Assembly (NCBI GenBank): GCA_937876715.1
Contig: CALEGA010000027.1
Coordinates: 1-22,298 of the forward strand
Source: an uncultured Candidatus Saccharibacteria bacterium
GTDB lineage: Bacteria; Patescibacteriota; Saccharimonadia; Saccharimonadales; Saccharimonadaceae
DNA length: 22,298 nucleotides
Direction: 5' to 3'
The position numbers and the translations under genes are program-made. Positions 6,615-14,340 of this stretch are shown piece by piece. Each line of letters starts with the position of its first letter. The stretch's first letter is position 1. The notes below the pieces were generated by a model that made no database searches, was not told the DNA's origin, and worked only from the letters and a program-made list of their open reading frames with translations.

Positions 6615-9397
6615 TAGACTAATACGGTTTTATTTCTTAATGTGTCGTAGATGATGTATTTGGGTTCTTCGGCGATTAAAACTTCTTCGGTGGCTTCGAA
6701 TTGGATTTCCGTAGTTGGCGCGGATTCGACGAAAGCGTAGCGTTCTTCGGGATGGTAATTGGCGATGTAGTTGAGTCCGTCAATGAGATCCAAGGTAGCG
6801 ATGACGTCGTCCTTGGTCATACCGGAGTAGCGCGCGAGAATGCCTTCGTAGGAATGGTCGAGAGGATGTTCTTCGTAGTAGTCGTTGAGATAAGCAGTGA
6901 CGGCGTTATCGGAAATAGTGCCGGCGTTTTCTAAGAAGCGTTGGTCTTCAATAAAGCGTTGGTGAATTTTATTTTCGCACCAATAAATATTTGATTCAGA
7001 CGCAACGCAGGCAGAGCCGGTAGTCCAGGGCAGATTTCTCTCCTTGTTAGCGGCATCGACAACGGACATAGCATCACTAACGAGTGGAATGAAACTTAAA
7101 ATTGTCTTTCCTGTGCTACTACCACCCGAAACAATTTCCTTGGCGATATTGGCATCAACAATGCCGAAGCTCGAAGTGCGTTGACCGCAGTAGGTAATAT
7201 AGTTAGTCAAGTTCGTATTGTCTTTGACCGTAATTTTGCCACTTGAGTCGCGCGTGATATAATGCCAGCTTTCTTCGATTTCGAGAATCTCTTCCGGTGT
7301 ATATTCATCGGTGATGGTTTCCCTGTCGGTGATATAAATTGGATTGCAGTAAACGTCGCCCTGGATGCCAACCACTTCAAGCGTGGGACAATCGCCTGGC
7401 TGGGCGAGATCATCGACGAGGCTGGTTTCCGCGATGGCGGAGGCGCTAGGCAGGAGTTTGCTTGCTGAATTGGTCATAACAGAGCTGATATTTTTAATCG
7501 TGGAGCCGACGCCCGAAGCGTTCGCCATCGGAACTAAATTATAAACAATTGAACCGAGGAAGGTGTGTTCGGAGCTGATGTCGAACGGCGAGCGAATCGA
7601 GCGTTGATATTCCGCCTCCTCGGCGAGAACGTCAGCTTGGGCGGATTTGAAGAAACCAACTTTGGCGGTGCTGCCTGGGGAGCCGCCACCGGTTTGATGG
7701 TTGGCAGAAAGTAGCGAATTACCGCCGGAAACCATAGCATTACCAAGGTCTTCGCCAAGCCAATCCGTAGCGATGTCTTTAATGAGCAGGTTGCCGGCAT
7801 AGGCGATGACTTTTTGGGCGATAATCGGCGCGGCAGCTGCAATAATGCCTTTCATAAGAACCGTGAGCACGCCTTTTGCCGTTAAGCTGATGGCGGCGAT
7901 ACCTTGACCGATGATAGGAATAATCGACAAAACCGTCACCACCGCGTTAGCAACAGCAAGACCGCCTTGGAGATAGTTGCAAGTTTCGTACGCCCTGAGC
8001 ATAGCATTGGCATTGCCAACTACGCTACCAAAGATTTTCATAATGCTGTCGTCCGAATCATTGGCGACGTTAGATAAAGCTTTCTCGGTGTTGACCGCGA
8101 CAACACTGGCGTCATCAATGCTCATAGATTCGGCATTGAAGAGCGCACCCATACCAGCGGAGTTCATAGCATTTTTGCCGGTTTCTGCGTCGTTAGCAAC
8201 GAGGCGATTATTATATTCGTGCATGGATTCGCCATCAGAATCGCCGGCTTGGATTTTTTGGACGGATTCCATATAGCCGGAGACGAGGTTAAGTTTTTGA
8301 ATGCGCTGATAAGTAGAAACGAGAGTTTGAACACCCATTAGACCCTCGATGCCGGCGCAGATAATGTTCGTACCGGTGGATGCCATACTGGTAAACTTAG
8401 ATATTAACTGCGTAGTGGCTTGCAATTTGCTTTGTCCAATTAGTGAACCGTCGGTGGTATTTACGTCGCCGTCAGGACTATATGTAGTGATGGTTTCCGA
8501 GATGGGGTTGCCGTCTTCGTCAGTGTGGGTTACCGTCGTTTCGGTTTCGATAGATCTGCTGCCACCAGACGTTGCGATGTTTCCACTCGTAGCGAGAGAC
8601 GACTTGGCGATTTCCCTAAAGAGACTTGTGGCGCTTTGCGAGATGCTTTTAGAGGCGTATTTAAACCAACGCGAACGTTCGTAGCCGTGAATGTTTTCGC
8701 CGAGGGTGGCAAGTTCGTCGTACCAGCCGGAGTTGCCGCCACGCCAAGTTTTGCTAGCGGCGGTGTAAGGATTTTTAAAGTCGCCGTCATTCATTGCGTC
8801 GCTGACGCTGACTAGCGAGACACGATTAAAAGAAAAACCGGAGTAAGTACTCGTGTATAGACCTTGCAAATCGCTGATGCTAGGGCTTGACGGAACGGTG
8901 CCGTGAACGATTCGCCATTCGTTGGGCGAGAAAGAGACTTTATAGGCGAGAACAGTGCCGCCGCCGTAGTCGAGCGGAAGAATCTCCTGTTCTCTTAAGC
9001 TAGAGGTTTGTTCTTGACTAAGCGCGAAGCTGGTGCCTGGAGCGGAAGAAAGTTGGACATCGAGAATGTTGTCGCCACGGAGAACAGATGAGATGCCATT
9101 CGTGTTATATTCCTCGATTAAACGATTGACAACTGCAAAAGGCATTGCGGTCTGAGCAATAAAAATCAAAATAGCAAAAAGCCCGAGTAAAACTAGAATG
9201 CCGATGAGTGGCCCGCCTTTTTTTAGGCGACCGCGAAGTTTTCCTTTCTGTTGCGGAACGATTTGACGTCCGGAGACGGAGTTGACAAAAGAATCACTTT
9301 CGAGAGTGCGGGCTTGTTCAACAGCCCCGTCCCCTCCGGAGTTTCCAGCCTCTTCCACTGAGGCTTTTTCGGCGTCTCGCAAGACCTGTTCTGGCAT
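6614..9397 (-). CDS. P2: large membrane-anchored protein, tandem paralog of P1
   Basis: I do not recognise a family for this 927-residue protein. A basic cytoplasmic N-terminus (1-62) is followed by a transmembrane helix (about 63-83) and the segment MPFAVVNRLIEEYN. The bulk is presumably outside the cell. A long hydrophobic stretch (about 474-538) resembles a membrane-inserting hairpin. It is paralogous to P1 throughout; shared blocks include SKTWRGGNSGWYD (215-227), CAGIE, QTGGGS, GVGSTIKNI, SASAIAETSLV (651-661) and an IEDQR..LE.AG block. Extra cysteines (for example C797 and C807) are absent from P1, which suggests a disulfide specific to P2. The gene starts inside the 3' end of P1 and has no Shine-Dalgarno sequence. 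The ATG lies exactly at the start expected from TGCTATAAT upstream. Its stop overlaps the ATPase start. Confidence 0.8.
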   Translation of the reverse strand: MPEQVLRDAEKASVEEAGNSGGDGAVEQARTLESDSFVNSVSGRQIVPQQKGKLRGRLKKGGPLIGILVLLGLFAILIFIAQTAMPFAVVNRLIEEYNTNGISSVLRGDNILDVQLSSAPGTSFALSQEQTSSLREQEILPLDYGGGTVLAYKVSFSPNEWRIVHGTVPSSPSISDLQGLYTSTYSGFSFNRVSLVSVSDAMNDGDFKNPYTAASKTWRGGNSGWYDELATLGENIHGYERSRWFKYASKSISQSATSLFREIAKSSLATSGNIATSGGSRSIETETTVTHTDEDGNPISETITTYSPDGDVNTTDGSLIGQSKLQATTQLISKFTSMASTGTNIICAGIEGLMGVQTLVSTYQRIQKLNLVSGYMESVQKIQAGDSDGESMHEYNNRLVANDAETGKNAMNSAGMGALFNAESMSIDDASVVAVNTEKALSNVANDSDDSIMKIFGSVVGNANAMLRAYETCNYLQGGLAVANAVVTVLSIIPIIGQGIAAISLTAKGVLTVLMKGIIAAAAPIIAQKVIAYAGNLLIKDIATDWLGEDLGNAMVSGGNSLLSANHQTGGGSPGSTAKVGFFKSAQADVLAEEAEYQRSIRSPFDISSEHTFLGSIVYNLVPMANASGVGSTIKNISSVMTNSASKLLPSASAIAETSLVDDLAQPGDCPTLEVVGIQGDVYCNPIYITDRETITDEYTPEEILEIEESWHYITRDSSGKITVKDNTNLTNYITYCGQRTSSFGIVDANIAKEIVSGGSSTGKTILSFIPLVSDAMSVVDAANKERNLPWTTGSACVASESNIYWCENKIHQRFIEDQRFLENAGTISDNAVTAYLNDYYEEHPLDHSYEGILARYSGMTKDDVIATLDLIDGLNYIANYHPEERYAFVESAPTTEIQFEATEEVLIAEEPKYIIYDTLRNKTVLV
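7419..7445. repeat. 27-bp identical segment shared by P2 and P1 (copy in P2)
   Basis: Positions 7419-7445 and 10103-10129 are identical over 27 bp and encode the conserved SASAIAETSLV block of both paralogs. Identity at silent sites exceeds the general divergence of the two genes, which may reflect gene conversion or strong local constraint. Confidence 0.7.
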
Positions 9398-11952
9398 ATT
9401 CCCATTATAGCATAAGCGTCGTGGTTTTGCGAGAAGTCAGTGCGAGTGGTGGGGTCATAATTAGCGATATAAGTGATGACGTCGATAGCATCTTCGACGG
9501 CGACAACTTGGTCTTTGGTGAGACCAGAATAGCGGGCGATGATACCTTGTTCACTATTGTCGAGCGGATTTTTATCGTAGTATTCTTCAAGGAGAGCGGT
9601 GACGGAAGATTTTTCGGTAACGCCAGCAACCTCGAGTAAACGCTGGTCTTCAATATAGCGTTGATAATACTTAACTTCGTTCCAAAGTGGGTTGTCGGCA
9701 GAATTGACACCGGCGGAACCGGAAATCCAAGGCATATTTTCCGCTTGACCGATAGCGCTGATGATTTGAGCGACGTCGCCAACGAGCGGAATGTTGGCGA
9801 TAATAGTCGATGGTTGTTGGACGAGAACGTTAGCAGCGGAAGCGTCGGCGATGCCTAGCGTGGCGATGCGTTGGTTGAGAATGGTGGCGGTTTTGCCGAG
9901 ATTGGAGTTCGGGTTGATGATTTTTTGACCGTTGGCGTTTTCGCCCTTAAAGGCGGTTGGGTCAATTTCTATAATTTTGGCTTCGATTTCCGCTGGCGTG
10001 AGGTCGATGGTAGATAAATCTTCAACGTAATAGGGGTTGCCGGTGGGGTCACAGACGGCGCCGACACTGTTCATAATCGGGCAGGAGCCGAAGCTTTCGA
10101 CAAGGCTGGTTTCCGCGATGGCGGAGGCGGAGGGGAGAATGTTGGAGACGGAGCTGGTGAAGACGCTGCCGATATTTTTAATGGTTGAGCCGACGCCGGC
10201 GCTAGTGGCGAGCGGAATAAGCGCGTAGGCGAGGCTGCCGAGGAAAGTATTTTTAGAAGTTAAGTCGAACGGACTCTTGGTTTTACGGTCGAGTTCGGCC
10301 TGCTCGGCGAGGACGACTTCCTTGGCGCGGTTGTAGGCAAGAACCGCTTCCTTAGAACCAGCAGAGCCGCCGCCAGTTTGGTAATTGCCACCGAGATATT
10401 TGCCGGCGCCGGAGAACATAGCGTTGAAATAGTCTTCGCCAACCCATTCCGTGGCGACGTTTTTAGCGACGCTTTGGAAGACGGGCGTGAGGATTTTGGG
10501 AATAATGAAGCTGGAAATTGAGGCGATGGCAACGCCGAGGGCGAGGCGCCCGACGAGACGCGCCACAATGTGAATTGCTTGGACGGCTTGACCGAGGACA
10601 GGTACAAAGTTAAGGACGGTGGTGGCGAAGTTGACGGCAGAGACGCCCATTTTGACGTAAGAACACGCCTCAAAAGCTTGCGCCGTGAAATTAACGTTGC
10701 CGGTAAGGGTGCCGAGACTCGACATCAGGTTCTCAAAACTGACGTTTTTGATGCTTTCGTTGTTCGGATCGACGGTGGTGCCGGAGAAAATCGCCTGCGA
10801 GGTGGCTGCCTCCATCGGCGTTTTGCCGGTGTCGGGGTCGGGCGTAGTGAGGATTTCGTTATACTTGTTCATCGGCGTACCGTCGTTTTTGCCGACTTGG
10901 GCGCCCTGAACCGCTTCGAGATAGCCGGTGGCGAGATTGAGATATTGGCGTGCTTGTTGTGCCGCCATATAAGTTTGAATGGCACTCATAATTTCCACAC
11001 CGGCGCAGCCAGCGGTGGCGGCGAGTTTGGCGACGGAAGTAATTTTGGAGTTGAGAACGTTGCGGACGGAGTCCATAGTGGTAGCGCCAGAAAGTGAGCT
11101 AGCGTCAACCGAGCCGGCGTTAGTGGTGGTAGTTTCGTTACCGTCGGGGTCAGTGTCAACGTAGGAGCCGTAATCGGAGATGCCACTGTCGGAAGCGGTG
11201 GCGTTCCCTGCTGCCATTTTGCGCCACGCTTCGTCGGCGCTGGAGAGGGCGGCGGATGTCCACGAGTTAAAGCGGGTGCGCTTGATGGCGAGGCGAGCTT
11301 CGGTTAAGTCCTCCAAAGAGTCGTACCAGCCGGAGTTGCCACCGCGCCAAGTTTTACTGGCGACAGCGTATTTTTCTTTAAAAGTGCCGTTTTTTAATGC
11401 GTCTTCGACGGCGATGGGCGGTTCAGTGAGATTGATGTCGGAATTGTTGAGAACGGTGGCGATTTTGTCGTTAAGCCCGCTAGAACTAGCGACGGATTTT
11501 GGGACGGCGGCGCGCCAGTGATTGAGTGATTCTTCGTAAACCAACGCTGTAGCTGCCGTGCCATCGGCGGAAAAATCAACGGGGTAAATGTGCGAGTCTT
11601 TGAGTGCGGTGCGCTGGTTGTCGGACAAACCAAAGTAAGAGCCGGTGGAGGAAAGTTGGATGTCGAGAATGCTATCGGAGCGGAGAGTGGAGGAAACGCC
11701 GGCGCCGTTAAACTCTTCAATGAAACGATTGACGAGCGCGAAAGGCATAAAAGATTGTGAGACGAAGATGAGTGCGACTACCGTGATGAGAACGCCGACG
11801 ATGACGACGAGCGGAGCGTGCTTTTTGAGGAAATGCTTAGATTTTTTGCCTTTCGATTCGCGCGAAGTGAAGCGGTCGGATTCGGGACGACCAGAAACAT
11901 TAGAAACAAAGGTTGTTTCCCTGCTACGGACTTCGGCGATTTCGTCAGACAT
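9223..11952 (-). CDS. P1: large membrane-anchored protein, tandem paralog of P2
   Basis: This 909-residue protein is of no family I recognise. The architecture is as in P2: a basic cytoplasmic N-terminus (1-46), a transmembrane helix (about 47-66), conserved MPFALVNRFIEEFN, SKTWRGGNSGWYD (199-211), a hydrophobic region (about 436-490), QTGGGSAGS, and SASAIAETSLV (608-618). Homology with P2 runs to about residue 842. The last 67 residues are unrelated to P2's ending; the final 58 codons (175 bp) overlap the start of P2 in another frame. One base fewer in the AAAA run at 9428..9425 would instead end the protein at the TAA at 9407..9405. There is no Shine-Dalgarno sequence before the ATG; TGTTATAAT lies 11 nt upstream and contains the stop of the cutinase-VWA gene. 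Confidence 0.8.
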   Translation of the reverse strand: MSDEIAEVRSRETTFVSNVSGRPESDRFTSRESKGKKSKHFLKKHAPLVVIVGVLITVVALIFVSQSFMPFALVNRFIEEFNGAGVSSTLRSDSILDIQLSSTGSYFGLSDNQRTALKDSHIYPVDFSADGTAATALVYEESLNHWRAAVPKSVASSSGLNDKIATVLNNSDINLTEPPIAVEDALKNGTFKEKYAVASKTWRGGNSGWYDSLEDLTEARLAIKRTRFNSWTSAALSSADEAWRKMAAGNATASDSGISDYGSYVDTDPDGNETTTTNAGSVDASSLSGATTMDSVRNVLNSKITSVAKLAATAGCAGVEIMSAIQTYMAAQQARQYLNLATGYLEAVQGAQVGKNDGTPMNKYNEILTTPDPDTGKTPMEAATSQAIFSGTTVDPNNESIKNVSFENLMSSLGTLTGNVNFTAQAFEACSYVKMGVSAVNFATTVLNFVPVLGQAVQAIHIVARLVGRLALGVAIASISSFIIPKILTPVFQSVAKNVATEWVGEDYFNAMFSGAGKYLGGNYQTGGGSAGSKEAVLAYNRAKEVVLAEQAELDRKTKSPFDLTSKNTFLGSLAYALIPLATSAGVGSTIKNIGSVFTSSVSNILPSASAIAETSLVESFGSCPIMNSVGAVCDPTGNPYYVEDLSTIDLTPAEIEAKIIEIDPTAFKGENANGQKIINPNSNLGKTATILNQRIATLGIADASAANVLVQQPSTIIANIPLVGDVAQIISAIGQAENMPWISGSAGVNSADNPLWNEVKYYQRYIEDQRLLEVAGVTEKSSVTALLEEYYDKNPLDNSEQGIIARYSGLTKDQVVAVEDAIDVITYIANYDPTTRTDFSQNHDAYAIMGICQNRSCETPKKPQWKRLETPEGTGLLNKPALSKVILLSTPSPDVKSFRNRKENFAVA
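9404..9412 (-). promoter_or_regulatory. Extended -10 promoter of P2, predicted leaderless
   Basis: The minus strand reads TGCTATAAT, then six bases, then the ATG of P2 at 9397. Seven bases after the box is the A of the start codon, so a leaderless mRNA is predicted. The -35 region (TCGCAA) is poor, which fits an extended -10 promoter. The same TGCTATAAT-N6-ATG layout occurs at the dCMP deaminase gene. Confidence 0.6.
10103..10129. repeat. 27-bp identical segment shared by P1 and P2 (copy in P1)
   Basis: This is the partner of the identical segment at 7419-7445. It encodes the SASAIAETSLV motif in P1. Confidence 0.7.
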
Positions 11953-11963
11953 ATATAATATAT

Positions 11964-11972
11964 ATTATAACA
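11964..11972 (-). promoter_or_regulatory. Extended -10 promoter of P1
   Basis: The minus strand reads TGTTATAAT, 11 nt before the ATG at 11952, so a leader of only about 5 nt is predicted. The TAA inside the box (11967..11965) is the stop codon of the cutinase-VWA gene. There is no recognisable -35 hexamer and no Shine-Dalgarno sequence. Confidence 0.5.
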
Positions 11973-13719
11973 CAACGCCAGTGTTTGGCGCCTTGGGAAT
12001 GACGATTTCTGCACCGCCGAGACCAGTGGCGGTCGAAGCGCAGGTAGCTTCACCGCGGTAGCCGTTGGCGGAGGCGGAGGAGACGCAGATAGTAATTTCT
12101 TGCGAGAGGTCGAGGTCGGTGATTTCGACGGAAGTTTCTGCCGTGAAGCCGGCGGCGAAGTCGTTGAGCGAGATAAAGTTAAGCGCGCCGTCGGTGTCGA
12201 AGTCGAGATGGACAGAAGTGTCGGAGGTTTTAGTGAGGCGGAGGCTGGAAACGGTGGCAAAGTCAGGAGCAGGGAGGTCGGTCGAGATGTAGATTTCCGG
12301 CGTGTTGCGCGAGAGGACTTCCGCTTCGAGGTCACTAAAGGCGGAGGCGACGTCGGACGTATAGACGGCGCCGTCGGTGCGCGTGGCAAGTTCGGTGTAG
12401 AAATCAGCGTATTCGGGAATGGTCAAAATGTAGAAGTTGACCGGGTCGATACTCTTGGAGAGGGCGACGACTTGGTCGAGCGTGATGCCGTCACGGTCGG
12501 GGTTATGATAGTCGGCATCAGTAAGGACGATGAGCGATTTGTTAGCGCCGACATCCCATTTTAGCTCACGCATCAGTGAGTAAGAAGCGGAGAGGAGCGA
12601 TTCGGGCGTGTCGCCACCGCCAGCAACTTCAATGCCCTTAATCAAACTTTCGATATTGTCGGAGGTGCAGGTCTCGAAATTGCAAAGTTGAGCCGGAGTC
12701 GAATCCTCAAGGTCGCCGTAAGTATAGAGAGCGACTTTGCCACCTTTTTTGAGAACGCGGCGAGCGGCGGCGATTGCCTCGGCTTGGAATTGGTCGAGCA
12801 GCGGTTGCATAGAGCCGGTGTTATCGAACAAAATTGCGAGGTCTTGCGATGGGCGGTTGTAAGTTTTCGGCTTGACCATATTAAAGACGTCTTCGACGCC
12901 GCGCTTGTAAGTGCCTTGGGCGGCGTAAGTAGCGTGACCGGAGACGAGTTTGTCGAGGTCAATGTAGGAGCTGCAGATGACGTCGTGGAATTGACAGTAT
13001 GCCTTGAGTTTGCCGCTATATTCGCTGGAGGGTTGGTAGGGTTTATAGCCGCCGAGAATCCCCTCGTAGGCGTAGCAATCGGGGACGAAAGCGCGATATT
13101 CGGAGAAGTTTTCGCCACGGCAAGCAGCGGTGGTGCGAGTGAGGAAGTTCATCTTTCCCTCAGGGAGGTAAAGTTTAGGGTCGCCAAAAGTGAGGGCGGC
13201 GAAAATCCATTTTGGGTTAATTTTTTGGAGAGTTTTAGAGACAACTTGAGCGCCCTGAGAATAGCCGGCGAGGACGATTTTAGTGTTAGGGCAAGCGCCA
13301 CGCATCATCATAGTAAAAGCCATCGCTTCGGTGGCGCCGTCCTCAACCGAGTCGCCATAGTCATTCATTTCTCCGCCCGAGAAGAGAGCGCCGAGCGAAG
13401 TGGTGAAGCGTTGCCACGAGGAGATACCGATGCCTGGTGCGGGGTAAGATTTACCGTTCCAACCCTCTGGACGCGAACCAAGTTCGTAGAAGCTATAACT
13501 ATAACCTGAGCCGCCGAAAACTTCATCAACTGCCGCTTTGAACGGTTTAAAATCGCGGTCGGAATTGACCGGTGCGCCAGAGCCGCGGGCGAAGACGAAC
13601 ATAAAGTCCGAGCAAATTAAGTAGTCGTTTTGGTTAGTGGCGGCGATGGCGGGATTAGCAAACGCCGTGTTTGAAAGTAGCAATGCCAGCAGAATTGCGG
13701 CAATTTTAAGTTTGCGCAT
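11965..13719 (-). CDS. Secreted cutinase-like esterase fused to a VWA domain, PKAPNTG C-terminus
   Basis: This 584-residue protein starts with a signal peptide (1-27). Residues about 31-285 match the cutinase family of serine esterases: FARGSG (43-48, as in cutinase FARGTxE), nucleophile S154 in GYSQG, D246 in CQFHDVIC (cutinase CxxGDxxC) and H262 in SGHATY. Residues about 290-475 form a von Willebrand A domain with a MIDAS-like metal site: D299-N-T301-G-S303, T371 and D401. A fibronectin-III-like segment follows, and the chain ends EIVIPKAPNTGVVL-stop, the tag shared with the protein at 3161-3991. The start has the Shine-Dalgarno sequence AAGGAGAGATTT-ATG. The substrate is unknown; lipids or cell-envelope esters of a host or neighbour are plausible. 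The esterase fold is well supported, its biological target is not. Confidence 0.88.
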   Translation of the reverse strand: MRKLKIAAILLALLLSNTAFANPAIAATNQNDYLICSDFMFVFARGSGAPVNSDRDFKPFKAAVDEVFGGSGYSYSFYELGSRPEGWNGKSYPAPGIGISSWQRFTTSLGALFSGGEMNDYGDSVEDGATEAMAFTMMMRGACPNTKIVLAGYSQGAQVVSKTLQKINPKWIFAALTFGDPKLYLPEGKMNFLTRTTAACRGENFSEYRAFVPDCYAYEGILGGYKPYQPSSEYSGKLKAYCQFHDVICSSYIDLDKLVSGHATYAAQGTYKRGVEDVFNMVKPKTYNRPSQDLAILFDNTGSMQPLLDQFQAEAIAAARRVLKKGGKVALYTYGDLEDSTPAQLCNFETCTSDNIESLIKGIEVAGGGDTPESLLSASYSLMRELKWDVGANKSLIVLTDADYHNPDRDGITLDQVVALSKSIDPVNFYILTIPEYADFYTELATRTDGAVYTSDVASAFSDLEAEVLSRNTPEIYISTDLPAPDFATVSSLRLTKTSDTSVHLDFDTDGALNFISLNDFAAGFTAETSVEITDLDLSQEITICVSSASANGYRGEATCASTATGLGGAEIVIPKAPNTGVVL

Positions 13720-13788
13720 AAATCTCTCCTTAAATTAACCTTAGAGTAACGTATTTTAAGAGATTTCTCAAGCAACAGCGTTATAGTG

Positions 13789-13797
13789 TGCTATAAT
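13789..13797 (+). promoter_or_regulatory. Extended -10 promoter of dCMP deaminase, predicted leaderless
   Basis: TGCTATAAT is followed by six bases and the ATG at 13804. The expected start, seven bases after the box, is the A of the ATG. No Shine-Dalgarno sequence and no good -35 (CAAGCA) are present. If transcription starts here, a GTG at 13786 cannot be the translation start. Confidence 0.65.
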
Positions 13798-13803
13798 TTG
13801 GGT

Positions 13804-14340
13804 ATGAATTGGGATGATTACTTTATGGGGATTGCGACGGAGGTCGCCAAAAAATCAAAAGATCCGTCTTCAAAAAATGGATGTGTGATTGTGGATGAGC
13901 GGCATCGTCCGGTGTCGTTTGGTTATAACGGGACGATTCAGGGTGCGGACGAGTCGAAGATGACGCTCTCGGAGCGACCGATGAAGTATTATTTTTCTAT
14001 CCATTCGGAGATGAATGCGGTGCTGTTTGCCGGCAGAGATTTGACCGGCTATACGGTTTATAATACGATTGCCACCTGCGAGAACTGTTTGAAGTATTGT
14101 TTGCAGGCGGGGATTAAGCGGTTTGTTTATAAAGAGTTGCGCGTGCATTCGCACAAGACCGATGCGAAGAAGTCGATGACGAATATCGATACGGACGAGG
14201 CGGTGATTCGGCTGTTAGCGGCGTGTCCGGATGTAGAGACGCTGAATATTACGAACGGAAAAACTTATACGGAAGATATTTTGGCGCAGTACAAACCTGG
14301 TTCGCCGGAGCGCGAACGGCTTTTGAAGTGGGTAAACTAA
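13804..14340 (+). CDS. dCMP/cytidine deaminase-family protein, probable dCMP deaminase
   Basis: This 178-residue zinc deaminase is the only rightward gene. The zinc site is visible as H67-S-E69 (HSEMNAVLFAG, E69 catalytic) and C92-E-N-C95 (TCENCLKYC), followed by QAGIKRFVY as in deoxycytidylate deaminases. The usual PCxxC appears as TCENC. dCMP deaminase makes dUMP for thymidylate synthesis. The start at 13804 is preferred over a GTG at 13786 because TATAAT lies within that extension and predicts transcription from the ATG itself. Its stop directly abuts the stop of the convergent ung gene. The assignment to dCMP rather than another deaminated nucleotide is by overall similarity. Confidence 0.88.
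   Translation: MNWDDYFMGIATEVAKKSKDPSSKNGCVIVDERHRPVSFGYNGTIQGADESKMTLSERPMKYYFSIHSEMNAVLFAGRDLTGYTVYNTIATCENCLKYCLQAGIKRFVYKELRVHSHKTDAKKSMTNIDTDEAVIRLLAACPDVETLNITNGKTYTEDILAQYKPGSPERERLLKWVN

Noticed and set aside
9405..9782. Separate 125-codon leftward gene within P1
   Set aside because: Most of it is an out-of-frame shadow of the conserved P1 C-terminus. Only its stop is of interest, as a possible ancestral end of P1.
11976..11990. CGCCA/TGGCG hairpin at the end of the cutinase-VWA gene as a terminator
   Set aside because: The stem is only 5 bp, lies within the PKAPNTG codons and is not followed by a real U-tract; the promoter of P1 follows directly.
13786..13803. GTG start for dCMP deaminase at 13786
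   Set aside because: The extension would be encoded by the TATAAT promoter itself and adds CYNLG before MNWDDYF, which is where family members begin.
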